This document shows, in pieces, positions 18,279 through 26,419 of a DNA stretch of 64,000 nucleotides. This stretch comes from Virgibacillus_N oceani_A (GTDB taxonomy: Bacteria; Bacillota; Bacilli; Bacillales; Amphibacillaceae): the NCBI GenBank assembly GCA_041521345.1, contig JBGOHB010000007.1. One strand, 5' to 3'. Position 1 is the first letter of the stretch; the number at the start of each line of letters is the position of its first letter. The translations under genes and the position numbers were made by a program. The notes below the pieces were generated by a model. The model made no database searches and was not told the DNA's origin. It saw only the letters and a program-made list of their open reading frames with translations.

Positions 18279-19058
18279 ATGATTAAAAAGGGTAAAATGT
18301 TTGCTGAAGAAAGAAGAAATTTAATCTTAACGCAACTTCAAAAGGAAAAACGGTTAGCCGTAAAGGAATTAGCAAAATCTTTGAATGTTTCAGAAGCAAC
18401 TTTACGTACCGATCTAAATATAATGGAAGAAGAAGGGCTTTTAACAAGAACGCATGGTGGAGCTGTACTCAACGAAAGTATTCCTCCCAAAAACAATTTT
18501 TCTGAACGAGCGATGAAAAATATTGAATATAAACAGTCTGTCACAAATAAAGCGATTAACCTTATTCAATATAAAAACAGCATTTTATTAGATGCCAGTA
18601 CTACTGCACTGGAATTAGCTCGTAGACTTAAAGAAACCGATATGAAATTAACCGTGGTTACAAATGGACTATCTACTGCCATTGAATTAAAAGAAAACCC
18701 AAATATAAATGTTATCATGCTTGGCGGTATTGCAAGAATGGGTTCTATGGCATTAGAAGGCCTCATTGGAACCGCCATCTTAAATAAAATTAATATCGAT
18801 GTCATGTTTACTTCTGCTAGCGGATTTACGATTGAAGATGGACTAACAGATTTTAATGTCTATGAAGTTGAACTAAAGAAACAATTGGTCAGTAAAGCAG
18901 ACAAGGTTGTTGCCCTTATAGATCACACGAAACTAGGAAAAAGTTCGATCTCTTCATTCGCCGCCATTGAACAAATTGATATATTGATTACGGATGAAAA
19001 GCTTTCGGACGATTGGTCAAAAGAATTAGCTTCCTATCACATTGAGGTAATCGATTAG
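18279..19058 (+). CDS. DeoR/GlpR-family transcriptional regulator
   Basis: Sugar-phosphate-responsive repressor, 259 aa. The N-terminal winged helix-turn-helix (about 8-65: AEERRNLILTQLQKEKRLAVKELAKSLNVSEATLRTDLNIMEEEGLLTRTHGGAVL) is the classic DeoR signature. The C-terminal sensor domain of the isomerase-like fold contains LLDASTTALELARRL, VVTNGLSTAIEL, MLGGIARMGSMALEG and DVMFTSASGFTIEDGLTDFN. It is divergent from rpiB-glpX-tal-tkt and very likely controls it. GGAGG precedes ATG 18279. Closely related to the regulator at 44087, with many identical stretches. Confidence 0.9.
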   Translation: MIKKGKMFAEERRNLILTQLQKEKRLAVKELAKSLNVSEATLRTDLNIMEEEGLLTRTHGGAVLNESIPPKNNFSERAMKNIEYKQSVTNKAINLIQYKNSILLDASTTALELARRLKETDMKLTVVTNGLSTAIELKENPNINVIMLGGIARMGSMALEGLIGTAILNKINIDVMFTSASGFTIEDGLTDFNVYEVELKKQLVSKADKVVALIDHTKLGKSSISSFAAIEQIDILITDEKLSDDWSKELASYHIEVID

Positions 19059-19062
19059 CAAC

Positions 19063-19094
19063 AAAGAGGCATTCGTAAAACGAATACCTCTTTT
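19063..19094 (+). terminator. Rho-independent terminator of the DeoR-family gene
   Basis: Stem AAAGAGGCATTCGT/ACGAATACCTCTTTT with one mismatch and a 3-nt loop, T run on the right, 5 nt after the stop codon. Confidence 0.85.
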
Positions 19095-19148
19095 CATATT
19101 AGGAACAACTATTTATTTACTTACCTTACAATATAACTAACAAATTTA

Positions 19149-19211
19149 TTACGCCTCGTTAATTGCTTGGTAGACTTCATCAAGAATTTCCATACTAATT
19201 GTTTCTGCATA
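19149..19211 (-). pseudogene. 3'-terminal scar of a dctP gene (last 20 codons)
   Basis: Directly after the kdgK stop codon, in the same frame, the minus strand reads YAETISMEILDEVYQAINEA and then a stop. This aligns without gaps to the C-terminus of the TRAP binding protein encoded at 24316 (YAESIGQDVVDEMYEAIEEA), 11 of 20 identical and most others conservative. There is no start codon or ribosome site. It is best read as what is left of a third dctP copy after a deletion whose end point fell exactly at the kdgK stop. Confidence 0.75.
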
Positions 19212-20162
19212 TTATCTTTCAATAAATTCCTTTTCTCCAAGTTTTTCTAAAACTTCTTCGTAACTTGGCAATCCTTCGTTATCGCCATTCACACTTACAA
19301 CAATTGATCCGATCGCATTGGCAAATCGGAGTGTCTTTTCCAGTGGCCAGTTTTGTAATATGCCATACAAAGCACCAGTATCAAATCCATCTCCGGCGCC
19401 AACAGTATCTACAACTTTCTTCGCTTTTATTGCAGGAGACTCCACAATTTTCCCGTGTTGATAGCCAACAGATCCTTTATCGCCCTGCTTGATAGCAATA
19501 AAGGAGATCCCCATATCTTTCAATTCGGCAATAATTTTTTGTGGGTCTCTTTCACCCATGATGATATTCATTTCCTCATCACCGGCAAGCAAAATATCAA
19601 CCTTTGGCAGTAATTTTCGGAGCACTGGCCCGGCTTCTTCCTTACTCCACATTCTTAGTCGTATATTTGGATCGAGCGAGACTTTTACACCATGTTTCTT
19701 TGCAAGATCTATAGCATGCTCCATTACCGGAATATTTTCTGGATGAATTGCCGGGTAAATTCCCGTAAGATGCAAAATCTTTGCTTGTTTTATATAAGAT
19801 TCATCTAAATCTTCCGCTTTTAATGTTAATATTGGTGATTTATGACGGTAGTAAATCGTTTTTGTCGTCCCATCTGCTCGGATTTCTTTAAAATTAAGGG
19901 AAGTTGGAAAGTCTTCTACCAAACCGACTTGGGAAACATCGACCCCTTCACCACGGGCAAAGTTCATAATATACTCACCGAAATCATCTTTTCCCAGCCT
20001 ACTGATCCAGCCTGTATCAAGGCCTAGACGAGAACCGCCAATAGCGACATTGAGTTCTGCTCCTCCTACTTTTTTTTCAAAGGTATTAGTGAACTTTAAT
20101 CGTCCCTTCACCGTAGGATTAAGTGTGATCATAGACTCGCCAATGGTAATCACATCTTTCAT
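19212..20162 (-). CDS. kdgK: 2-dehydro-3-deoxygluconate kinase (PfkB family), copy 1
   Basis: Phosphorylates 2-keto-3-deoxy-sugar acids to the 6-phosphate cleaved by Eda. PfkB fold: VITIGESMITLNP, VGGAELNVAIGGSRLGLDTGWISRLGKDDFG, sugar-site IYYRHKSPILTL, VSLDPNIRLRMWSKEEA, and the catalytic DTVGAGDGFDTGALYG with the Asp base. ATG 20162 (MKDVITIGESM) follows AAAGGGGATG; the longer frame to 20198 has no ribosome site. 316 aa. Last gene of the dgoD-rpiA-kdgK set. A second kinase of the same family is at 27086; which one prefers the galacto or gluco epimer cannot be seen. Confidence 0.85.
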   Translation of the reverse strand: MKDVITIGESMITLNPTVKGRLKFTNTFEKKVGGAELNVAIGGSRLGLDTGWISRLGKDDFGEYIMNFARGEGVDVSQVGLVEDFPTSLNFKEIRADGTTKTIYYRHKSPILTLKAEDLDESYIKQAKILHLTGIYPAIHPENIPVMEHAIDLAKKHGVKVSLDPNIRLRMWSKEEAGPVLRKLLPKVDILLAGDEEMNIIMGERDPQKIIAELKDMGISFIAIKQGDKGSVGYQHGKIVESPAIKAKKVVDTVGAGDGFDTGALYGILQNWPLEKTLRFANAIGSIVVSVNGDNEGLPSYEEVLEKLGEKEFIER

Positions 20163-20202
20163 CTTTACATCCCCTTTCAGGGAACATTGAAGTTCCAAAC
20201 AT

Positions 20203-20886
20203 TTATGAATCTACTTTTACAATTTCTACTTTGTCATCTCGAGCAATGATTACTTTATCTGCCATATTCGTAAAAATACCAGTTTCCACTACACCGGTTA
20301 GTTGTTTTAAATTCGAATGGAGCTCTTCTGGTTTTGGGATACGTTCAAATTGACAATCTAAAATATAGTTGCCATTATCAGAGATAAATCGCTCTCCGTC
20401 TCGAACACGTATTACAGGTTCACCACCGAGTTCTGCAATTTTCTTGGCCGTGACTTCCCAACCAAATTGCAATACTTCAATTGGCAGAGGAAATTCTCCT
20501 AACTTCTTAACAAGCTTAGACTCATCGACAATAATAACAAGCTGATTTGCATTGACATCAACAATTTTTTCTCGAACTAAAGATCCTCCGCCGCCTTTTA
20601 GTATATTAAACTCTCCATCCACTTCATCAGCACCGTCAATTGCTATGTCGATATGATCAACAGAGGAAAAATCAGTTAGTGGAACACCAACTTCTAATGC
20701 TAATCGCTCCGTCTTCTTCGATGAAGGAATTCCTTTTATATCTAGTCCTTCTTTTACTCGCTCCGCCAATTTACGAACCATCCAATTCACTGTAGAACCA
20801 GATCCCAAACCAACAACCATTCCATCTTTAATAAAATCGATAGACGCTTCTCCGGCTAATTTCTTTTGTACGTCCATTTGTTTCAT
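20203..20886 (-). CDS. rpiA: Ribose-5-phosphate isomerase A
   Basis: Unrelated in fold to RpiB but the same reaction. 227 aa: FIKDGMVVGLGSGSTVNWMVRKLAERV (phosphate-binding loop), DHIDIAIDGADEVDGEFNILKGGGGSLVREKIVDV with the catalytic Asp and Glu, and VIIVDESKLVKKLGEFPLPIEVLQFGW. GGGAG precedes the ATG. It lies 40 nt upstream of kdgK and 25 nt downstream of dgoD, an unusual place for RpiA, which is normally a lone housekeeping gene; perhaps it serves a pentonate branch or a pentose phosphate made from the imported acids. Confidence 0.93.
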   Translation of the reverse strand: MKQMDVQKKLAGEASIDFIKDGMVVGLGSGSTVNWMVRKLAERVKEGLDIKGIPSSKKTERLALEVGVPLTDFSSVDHIDIAIDGADEVDGEFNILKGGGGSLVREKIVDVNANQLVIIVDESKLVKKLGEFPLPIEVLQFGWEVTAKKIAELGGEPVIRVRDGERFISDNGNYILDCQFERIPKPEELHSNLKQLTGVVETGIFTNMADKVIIARDDKVEIVKVDS

Positions 20887-20911
20887 ACCATTAACTCCCT
20901 TTGATCACAAC

Positions 20912-22060
20912 TTACCATTCAGCAACACTTCCATCTGCATGTCGCCAAACTGGATTTTTCCATGCATGTCCAGTTTCAGCACGATGTCGGACAAATTCCT
21001 CATCGATTTCTACTCCAAGTCCAGCCTTTTCAGGTAGTTTCACATATCCATCTTCAAATTCGAATACCTGTTTATCTACTACATAATCAAGAAGATCATT
21101 CTCTTTGTTATAATGAATTCCCATACTTTGCTCTTGAATAATGGCATTATGCGAGACTGCATCCACTTGTAAGCATGCCGCTAAGGCAATTGGCCCTAAT
21201 GGACAATGTGGTGCCATTGCTACGTCATACGCTTCAGCCATTGCTGCTATTTTTACTGTTTCTGTAATACCAGCAGCATGGGACAAGTCAGGTTGAATGA
21301 TATCTACCGCACCTTCATGCAGTACATGTTTGAAATCCCATCTCGAATACATTCTTTCTCCTGTTGCGATTGGAACAGAAGAGATTCTTGCTAATTCTTT
21401 CAATGCTTCATTATTTTCCGGTAAGACAGGCTCTTCAACAAACATTGGGCGATACGCTTCTAATTCTTTCATAAGAATTTTCGCCATTGGTTTATGAACA
21501 CGTCCATGAAAGTCAATTCCAATTCCCATATCAGTTCCGGCTGCTTGTCGAATGGCGTCAACTCTGGCAATTGTTTCATCTACTTTTTTATAAGAATCAA
21601 TATAATGTAGTTCCTCAGTGGCATTCATCTTAATTGCTGTAAACCCATTTTCCGCAGCCTGTTTTGCTGCATCACCAACATCGGATGGACGATCCCCACC
21701 TATCCAACTGTAAACACGCATTTTGTCTCTTACTTTGCCGCCTAATAATTCATAGATTGGCGCGTCATAATATTTTCCTTTAATATCCCAAAGTGCTTGA
21801 TCAATACCAGCAATTGCACTCATAAGGATCGGGCCACCCCGGTAAAAGCCGGCCCGATAGAGAACATTCCACGTATCTTGAATATGGAGAGGATTCCTTC
21901 CGATAATATAAGCTTGTAATTCTTCGACTGCTGTTTTTACGGTTGCAGCCCGCCCTTCAATTACCGGTTCTCCCCAACCAATAATTCCTTCATCTGTTTC
22001 TACTTTAAGAAAACACCATCTTGGAGGAACCAAGAAACATTCAACTTTTGTTACTTCCAT
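20912..22060 (-). CDS. dgoD: D-galactonate dehydratase
   Basis: Enolase-superfamily enzyme (mandelate racemase subgroup) that turns D-galactonate into 2-keto-3-deoxygalactonate. The 382-aa sequence is collinear with E. coli DgoD: PPRWCFLKVETDEGIIGWGEPVIEGRA, YRAGFYRGGPILMSAIAGIDQALWDIKG, GGDRPSDVGD, metal ligands in GIDFHGRVHKPMAK and FVEEPVLPEN, ATGERMYSRWDFK, then PDLSHAAGITE, APHCPLGPIALAACLQVD, and the C-terminal NPVWRHADGSVAEW. Acidic Bacillus relatives may accept other hexonates. It is separated from dctM by a 285-bp repeat insertion. Confidence 0.93.
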   Translation of the reverse strand: MEVTKVECFLVPPRWCFLKVETDEGIIGWGEPVIEGRAATVKTAVEELQAYIIGRNPLHIQDTWNVLYRAGFYRGGPILMSAIAGIDQALWDIKGKYYDAPIYELLGGKVRDKMRVYSWIGGDRPSDVGDAAKQAAENGFTAIKMNATEELHYIDSYKKVDETIARVDAIRQAAGTDMGIGIDFHGRVHKPMAKILMKELEAYRPMFVEEPVLPENNEALKELARISSVPIATGERMYSRWDFKHVLHEGAVDIIQPDLSHAAGITETVKIAAMAEAYDVAMAPHCPLGPIALAACLQVDAVSHNAIIQEQSMGIHYNKENDLLDYVVDKQVFEFEDGYVKLPEKAGLGVEIDEEFVRHRAETGHAWKNPVWRHADGSVAEW

Positions 22061-22089
22061 ACGATCTCTCCTTACCTGTCTTTAAACTA

Positions 22090-22374
22090 GGCTGTTTTCT
22101 AAAAGATTGCGATTGCGATTATTCTTCCCACCGTTAAGATTTGGGACTACGGTACAGTAGTTCCTCGTCCCATCAAAACATTTGGTGTTTTGAAGCAGAC
22201 TTAATGTATATATTGCCTTACTAGCAACCCGAATACACGTAGACTCCTGGGGGAGCGAAGGCATCGGTGAGACCCCGGAGTGCATCAGCACGAGGAGGCT
22301 CACCAGCCGCCCCCGGAAAGCGGAGTGTATTCGGGTTGCGGGTGGGAATAGCAACAAACTAAGCGAAAACAGCC
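22090..22374. repeat. GC-rich palindromic MITE-like element between dctM and dgoD
   Basis: 285-bp non-coding element bounded by 10-bp terminal inverted repeats GGCTGTTTTC (22090-22099) and GAAAACAGCC (22365-22374). Inside is a perfect 15-bp inverted repeat, GCAACCCGAATACAC (22224-22238) and GTGTATTCGGGTTGC (22325-22339). These arms enclose a GC-rich core with ACTCCTGGGGGAGCG, GGTGAGACCCC, GAGGAGGCTCACC and GCCCCCGGAAAGCGG blocks, a pattern I associate with dispersed hairpin repeats in Bacillaceae genomes. A shorter degraded copy is at 51598. It lies inside the dctM-dgoD intergenic gap of an apparent operon. Confidence 0.8.
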
Positions 22375-22382
22375 TTAAACTA

Positions 22383-23657
22383 TTAATCCCCTATTAATAT
22401 AAGAGATAATTCTGGAATAAAGGTAATAAATAATAGGGTGATTGCCATAACAATGATAAATGGAATAACCCTTCTTACTAACGATTCAAATGATACGCCG
22501 GAAATACCTTGTGCAACAAAGAGGTTTACCCCAACTGGTGGTGTAATAAATCCAACTGCTAACCCTATAACCATTATAATACCGAAGTGAATTGGATCAT
22601 AACCTAGACTAGTAATAATTGGTAATAGGATTGGAGTTAAGATAATAATTGCTGCAAGTGTATCCATGAAAGTTCCAACAATTAATAATAACAATAGAAT
22701 CAATAGCATAATAATAATTGGACTCTCTGAGATGGATAGCATCCAATCTGCAATTTGGTTCGGAATTTGTTCCACAGTAAGTAATCTTCCAAATGCTGTC
22801 GCTGTGCCAACAATGACTAATACCGTCGCTGTTGTTAATGAGGAATCGATTAATACTCTCGGTAAATCCTTCCATTTTAACTCTTTATAAATAAATAATC
22901 CTGCAACTAGTCCGACAACAACAGCTACTGCTGCAGCTTCTGTTGGAGTGAAAATTCCTCCATAAATACCACCTAAAATAATAACAGGAATTAAAATTGC
23001 CCACTTCGCTTCCCAAATAGCTTTAAGAAGTTTTTTGAACGAGAATTTCTCACCACTTCCTTTATAACCATTTTTCTTTGAAAAGTAATACGCATAGGCA
23101 CTTAAAGCAAATGCTACTATTATTCCAGGGATAATCCCCGCAATAAATAAATCACCAATAGACGAAGAGGAAGACGTTCCGTAGATTACCATTGGGATAC
23201 TTGGTGGAATAATAACCCCCAGTGAACCTGCAGCTGCAACAACAGCTGCTGAAAAAGTCCGATCGTATCCAAGCTTCACCATTGCCGGAATCATAATACC
23301 GCCGATTGCAGCAACAGTTGCTGGAGCTGATCCGGAAATCGCAGCGAAAAACATACATGTAATAATGGTAGCGATTGCAAATCCACCTGTAATATTACCT
23401 ACCATTGAGTTAGCAACCCTAAATAGTCTCTCGGAAATACCACCTTTACCCATGATTTCTCCAGCAAGGATAAAGAATGGAACAGCCATGATTGGGAAAT
23501 TGTCAACAGAAGTAACTAAGCCTTGTGCCAAAAAATCAATCGGCACAGATCCCGTATACACAATTGTCACTAAGGTAGCTATACCTAAAGCAATCCCAAC
23601 CGGTACACTTAACAATAAAAACAAAAGAAAACTTCCAAATAAAACTGCGATTGTCAT
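22383..23657 (-). CDS. dctM: TRAP transporter large permease DctM
   Basis: Ion-coupled import channel of a tripartite sugar-acid/dicarboxylate transporter. 424 residues, about 12 membrane helices. Diagnostic stretches: GSFLLFLLLSVPVGIALGIA, AVPFFILAGEIMGKGGISERLF, CMFFAAISGSAPATVAAIGGIMIPAM, AGSLGVIIPPSIPMVIYG, FTPTEAAAVAVVVGL, and GLAVGFITPPVGVNLFVAQGIS. It lies 18 nt after dctQ. Given dgoD, kdgK and eda around it, hexonates or hexuronates are the likely cargo. Confidence 0.93.
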   Translation of the reverse strand: MTIAVLFGSFLLFLLLSVPVGIALGIATLVTIVYTGSVPIDFLAQGLVTSVDNFPIMAVPFFILAGEIMGKGGISERLFRVANSMVGNITGGFAIATIITCMFFAAISGSAPATVAAIGGIMIPAMVKLGYDRTFSAAVVAAAGSLGVIIPPSIPMVIYGTSSSSSIGDLFIAGIIPGIIVAFALSAYAYYFSKKNGYKGSGEKFSFKKLLKAIWEAKWAILIPVIILGGIYGGIFTPTEAAAVAVVVGLVAGLFIYKELKWKDLPRVLIDSSLTTATVLVIVGTATAFGRLLTVEQIPNQIADWMLSISESPIIIMLLILLLLLIVGTFMDTLAAIIILTPILLPIITSLGYDPIHFGIIMVIGLAVGFITPPVGVNLFVAQGISGVSFESLVRRVIPFIIVMAITLLFITFIPELSLILIGD

Positions 23658-23675
23658 TTCTATAGCCTCCTTAGT

Positions 23676-24227
23676 TTAATTCTTAGAATTATTTTCACCC
23701 TCGATATCTTCAAATGCAATATCATGCTCCGTCTTCACTTCGAAATCCTCTTTACCAGTTAGTGCCCTTATTTGCAGAATAATTTGCTGGATTAAACGGA
23801 TTGAAGTTAACGCAAAACCAACTGGCGTGGCCATATAAACAATGCCCATTGGAATGTGCAATGCCGGGGATGTTTGCCCAAAATTTAATAATTGTTGAGC
23901 TATATCATATCCATATCGAATCATCAACAATGAGAATGCTAAGAAAATTAAATTAGCGATTATTCCCAAGATAATCTTTTGCTTCTCTTTTAGGATGTGT
24001 AATACTACATCCACTTTAATGTGTCTTTGCTTTTTCACAGCATAGCTAATACCTATATAAACTAACCAAATGAAACAATATCTTGCTAATTCTTCTGACC
24101 ACGAAAGGGACGAGTTCATTACATGGCGCATGAATACTTGTAACGTAATAGCAATGGACATTACAGAACTAAGAATAATTAGCAATGATTCTTCTAAATG
24201 CTCATCAAGCCATTTTAGTATTTTCAT
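23676..24227 (-). CDS. dctQ: TRAP transporter small permease DctQ
   Basis: 183-residue four-helix partner of DctM. ILKWLDEHLEESLLIILSSVMSIAITLQVFMRHVMNSSLSWSEELARYCFIWLVYIGISYAVKKQRHIKVD is the typical DctQ N-terminal half with the WSEELAR motif between helices 1 and 2. Helices 3 and 4 follow, ending in GFALTSIRLIQQIILQI and an acidic cytoplasmic tail. Between dctP and dctQ lies an 11-bp stem-loop. Confidence 0.92.
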   Translation of the reverse strand: MKILKWLDEHLEESLLIILSSVMSIAITLQVFMRHVMNSSLSWSEELARYCFIWLVYIGISYAVKKQRHIKVDVVLHILKEKQKIILGIIANLIFLAFSLLMIRYGYDIAQQLLNFGQTSPALHIPMGIVYMATPVGFALTSIRLIQQIILQIRALTGKEDFEVKTEHDIAFEDIEGENNSKN

Positions 24228-24272
24228 GATTTCCTCACTTTCCCAAAAATATTAATTGTAAATTTTTTTAAT

Positions 24273-24307
24273 AAGGAGAGGTACTCATATACCTGTTACC
24301 TCTCCTT
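24273..24307 (-). promoter_or_regulatory. Intercistronic stem-loop between dctP and dctQ
   Basis: Perfect 11-bp stem AAGGAGAGGTA/TACCTCTCCTT with a 13-nt loop, 9 nt behind the dctP stop. The minus strand continues ATTAAAAAAA, not a T run, so this is more likely an mRNA-stabilising or processing hairpin that lets the binding protein be made in excess over the permease. Confidence 0.6.
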
Positions 24308-24315
24308 AATTATTA

Positions 24316-25389
24316 CTACTCTGCTTCTTCTATTGCTTCGTACATTTCATCAACTACATCTTGCCCAATACTCTCAGCGTAATCATCAACAACTGGTTGT
24401 ACCGCTTCTTGCATTTCATTTCTTGCTTCTTCCGATACTTCTGTGTAGTTAACACCTGCATCGATTAAAGCTTCTACATACTCTTCATTTGCTTCACGGT
24501 TTAATTCTCTTTCATATTGACCAGCTTCTACCGCAGCATTACTCACAATCTCTTGATATTCTGTTGGTAGACTGTCATAAAACGGTTTACTTATCATAAA
24601 TACAAATGGTGAATAAATGTGATTGGTACTTGATACATATTCTTGCACTTCATGGTATCCTTCCAGATAAATCGTTGCAATTGGATTTTCTTGTCCATCT
24701 ACAGATCCTTGCTGTAATGCTGTAAATAATTCTGTAAATGCCATAGGTGTTGGATTTGCTCCTAAAGCACTAAATGAATCCAAGTGCAAATCATTTTCCA
24801 TTGTTCGAATTGTTAATCCATCTAAATCATCCATTGTTTCCACTGCGTGACTATTATTCGATAGGTCACGGAATCCATTTTCCCAATATGCTAAACCAAC
24901 CATGTTTTGATCATCTAACATATCTAATAATTTTTGTCCGACTTCTCCATCTAGTACAGTATCAGCAACTTCTTCATTTGGAAATAAAAATGGAATATCA
25001 AACACAGAAAATTCGTTTACAAAGTTCGCAATTGGTGCGGTGGACGGTATAGTTACTTCCTGAGAACCTAGTTGTAATGCCTCCATCATCGAACGGTCAT
25101 CACCTAATTGACCACTGTGGTATGTTTCAACAGCGATTCCTCCATTTGACTCTTCTTCCACAATTTCTTTAAACTCTAGCAACCCTTTGTATTGTGGGTG
25201 TTCAGAGTTAAGCCCGATACCTGCACGAATAGTGAATTCTGCATTGCTCGTATCTACATCTGATGATTCTTCTGTTGTGCTATCTGCGTCCGTACTTGGT
25301 TCCTCCGTCGCGGAATCGTTTCCTCCGCCACATGCTACAAGTACAAGTAGTAAAAACATCACTGCTAAAAGTAATACTGATTTCTTCAT
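24316..25389 (-). CDS. dctP: TRAP transporter substrate-binding lipoprotein DctP, copy 1
   Basis: Extracytoplasmic solute receptor of the DctP family, 357 aa. Lipoprotein signal MKKSVLLLAVMFLLLVLVAC (Cys 20), an acidic Ser/Thr linker, then the two-lobe domain: FTIRAGIGLNSEHPQYKGLLEFKEIVEEES, YHSGQLGDDRSMMEALQLGSQEVTIPSTAPIANF, GLTIRTMENDLHLDSFSALGANPTPMAFTELFTALQQGSVDGQENP. The Arg of IRTMEN is the usual carboxylate-binding residue, and the ALGANPTPM/VDGQENP loops are typical of sugar-acid-binding DctPs. First gene of dctPQM. A very close paralogue is at 34747. Confidence 0.93.
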   Translation of the reverse strand: MKKSVLLLAVMFLLLVLVACGGGNDSATEEPSTDADSTTEESSDVDTSNAEFTIRAGIGLNSEHPQYKGLLEFKEIVEEESNGGIAVETYHSGQLGDDRSMMEALQLGSQEVTIPSTAPIANFVNEFSVFDIPFLFPNEEVADTVLDGEVGQKLLDMLDDQNMVGLAYWENGFRDLSNNSHAVETMDDLDGLTIRTMENDLHLDSFSALGANPTPMAFTELFTALQQGSVDGQENPIATIYLEGYHEVQEYVSSTNHIYSPFVFMISKPFYDSLPTEYQEIVSNAAVEAGQYERELNREANEEYVEALIDAGVNYTEVSEEARNEMQEAVQPVVDDYAESIGQDVVDEMYEAIEEAE

Positions 25390-25450
25390 TTATGTTTCCT
25401 CCTTGATGTAAGTAAAAATAATCTTGATGTGTAAAGTCAATTCAATCTGA

Positions 25451-26419
25451 TTAATTCTTCACGCGAACCACGTACTTTGGCTCTTTGCCTTGAAGAACGT
25501 CTGCAACATTTTGTGCTGTTTTTGCTTTCAATTCTTTTTCAGATTCCTCTGAATGCCATGCGACATGAGGATTTAAGATAACTTGATCCATGTTCAGCAA
25601 TTGATTATCACCTTCGATAGGTTCAATTTCCAGTACATCGAGGCCTGCACCTGCAATTTCACCGTTGTCAAGAGCTTGTACCAACGCTTTCTCGTCAATG
25701 AGAGGACCTCTTGAAGTATTAATAATAACTGCTTCCTTCTTCATCCATTTAAATTGTTTTTCTCCTACCATTCCACGAGTAGCTTCATTTAACGGAGTAT
25801 GAACTGAGATATAATTACTTCGACGGAATAAATCCTCTAATTCAACAAGTTCTACATTCAATTCTTTTGCAACTTCTGCTGGAATAAAAGGATCGTAGGC
25901 AATTACTTTTAAACCAAATGCTTGTGCTTTTTTTGCCACCTTTTGTGCAATATTTCCAAGGCTTAGTAAGCCAACTTCACGGCCGCTAAACCTAAAAATA
26001 GGTGAACCTACTTTGTAATCCCAAGTACCATCTTTTACTTTATTGTTAAGGTAAGTTACTTTCCGTGCTAAAGATAACAATAAAGCCATCGCATGGTCAG
26101 ATACTTCATCTAAACAATAATCGGTTACATTACATACAGTAATGTTTTTTTTCGTTGCTGCAGGAACATCGATCGTATTAAAACCAATTCCATATCTTGC
26201 GATTACTTTACAGTTTGTTAAATTATTAATTACTTTTTTTCCTAAGGGTGCATATTGATTAATAATCGCATCAACATCTTTCGCAACCTCAATGACTTCC
26301 TCTTCTGTTCTGCACTGTGCGTATATAAATTCAACGTCTGGGATTTGTTCTCTAATTAAGTTTTCTTCTATTTCGAGAGATTCGTATTCAAAATCGGAAA
26401 ATAATACTTTAAAACTCAT
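25451..26419 (-). CDS. D-isomer-specific 2-hydroxyacid dehydrogenase (CtBP-like), copy 1
   Basis: NAD-dependent reductase/dehydrogenase of the phosphoglycerate dehydrogenase superfamily, substrate unknown. ATG 26419 (MSFKVLFSDFEYES) is preceded by AAAGGAG and overlaps the end of eda by 11 bp; the longer frame to 26476 is not supported. Catalytic Arg in NTSRGPLIDEKAL, Glu in LDVLEIEPIEGDN, His in NPHVAWHSEES. The dinucleotide loop reads LLSLGNIAQKVA, with Ser and Ala where most relatives have Gly-x-Gly-x-x-Gly. 322 aa. In this operon it probably reduces a keto sugar acid or hydroxypyruvate-like product. A paralogue is at 41092. Confidence 0.82.
   Translation of the reverse strand: MSFKVLFSDFEYESLEIEENLIREQIPDVEFIYAQCRTEEEVIEVAKDVDAIINQYAPLGKKVINNLTNCKVIARYGIGFNTIDVPAATKKNITVCNVTDYCLDEVSDHAMALLLSLARKVTYLNNKVKDGTWDYKVGSPIFRFSGREVGLLSLGNIAQKVAKKAQAFGLKVIAYDPFIPAEVAKELNVELVELEDLFRRSNYISVHTPLNEATRGMVGEKQFKWMKKEAVIINTSRGPLIDEKALVQALDNGEIAGAGLDVLEIEPIEGDNQLLNMDQVILNPHVAWHSEESEKELKAKTAQNVADVLQGKEPKYVVRVKN

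Noticed and set aside
22082..22357. Minus-strand open frame of about 90 codons
   Set aside because: It lies inside the palindromic repeat and has no ribosome site; the coding appearance is a by-product of the GC-rich repeat.
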